Assembly (NCBI GenBank): GCA_018065965.1
Contig: JAGHSH010000088.1
Coordinates: forward strand, 1 to 5,727
Length of the DNA: 5,727 nt
DNA from: Candidatus Apopatocola equi
GTDB taxonomy: Bacteria; Bacillota; Clostridia; Oscillospirales; Oscillospiraceae
Reading direction: 5' to 3'
Position 1 is the first letter of the stretch. Each line of letters opens with the position of its first letter. The translations under genes and the position numbers were made by a program. The notes beneath the pieces were generated by a model. It was not told the origin of the DNA. It saw nothing but the letters and a program-made list of their open reading frames with translations, and ran no database searches. This document shows positions 5,721 to 5,727 of this stretch, one piece after another.

Positions 5721-5727
5721 AAAAAGC

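Noticed and set aside
5700..5727. A-rich end near the serine hydrolase stop as a terminator
   Set aside because: Only seven bases follow the stop, there is no visible stem, and the run is A rather than T on the coding strand.

Overview
The window looks like a chromosomal segment from a moderately GC-rich low-G+C-lineage relative, most likely a Clostridia/Oscillospiraceae-type gut Firmicute. This is an inference from the pyrH-frr-uppS gene order, strong AGGAGG-type ribosome binding sites, sigma-A-like promoters and protein style; no rRNA or other taxonomic marker is present.

Layout: five genes read leftward (minus strand) from about 4570 down to the left edge: a beta-CASP metallo-beta-lactamase-fold nuclease (2901-4514), a ten-helix EamA/DMT-type transporter (1946-2857), then the housekeeping run pyrH (1141-1860), frr (567-1118) and uppS (567 to the left edge). 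One gene reads rightward from the other side of a divergent promoter region of about 170 bp: a secreted serine beta-lactamase/DD-peptidase-like protein with a C-terminal coiled coil and membrane anchor (4683-5720). The nuclease has a consensus TATAAT promoter, and pyrH has its own candidate promoter in the 85-bp gap after the transporter. The window is therefore best read as two adjacent leftward transcription units plus one divergent gene.

How the genes work together: pyrH (UMP to UDP), frr (ribosome recycling) and uppS (undecaprenyl diphosphate, the lipid carrier for wall synthesis) form a classic conserved cluster; frr and uppS overlap by one base. The usual rpsB-tsf genes are not upstream of pyrH here. 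The nuclease and transporter have no evident functional link to the cluster.

The main surprises are in uppS. An in-frame TAA interrupts it after 166 codons, yet recognisable UppS sequence continues in the same frame to the window edge. A 17-bp near-perfect hairpin lies in its first 25 codons. Highly conserved residues are also replaced in uppS (NYGGR reads NYVGR) and in pyrH (the Asp of the T-D-[ST] motif reads Ala). These may reflect real decay or variation, or base errors in the assembly. I see no tRNA, rRNA, CRISPR array, insertion sequence or phage gene, and no convincing new multi-gene system.
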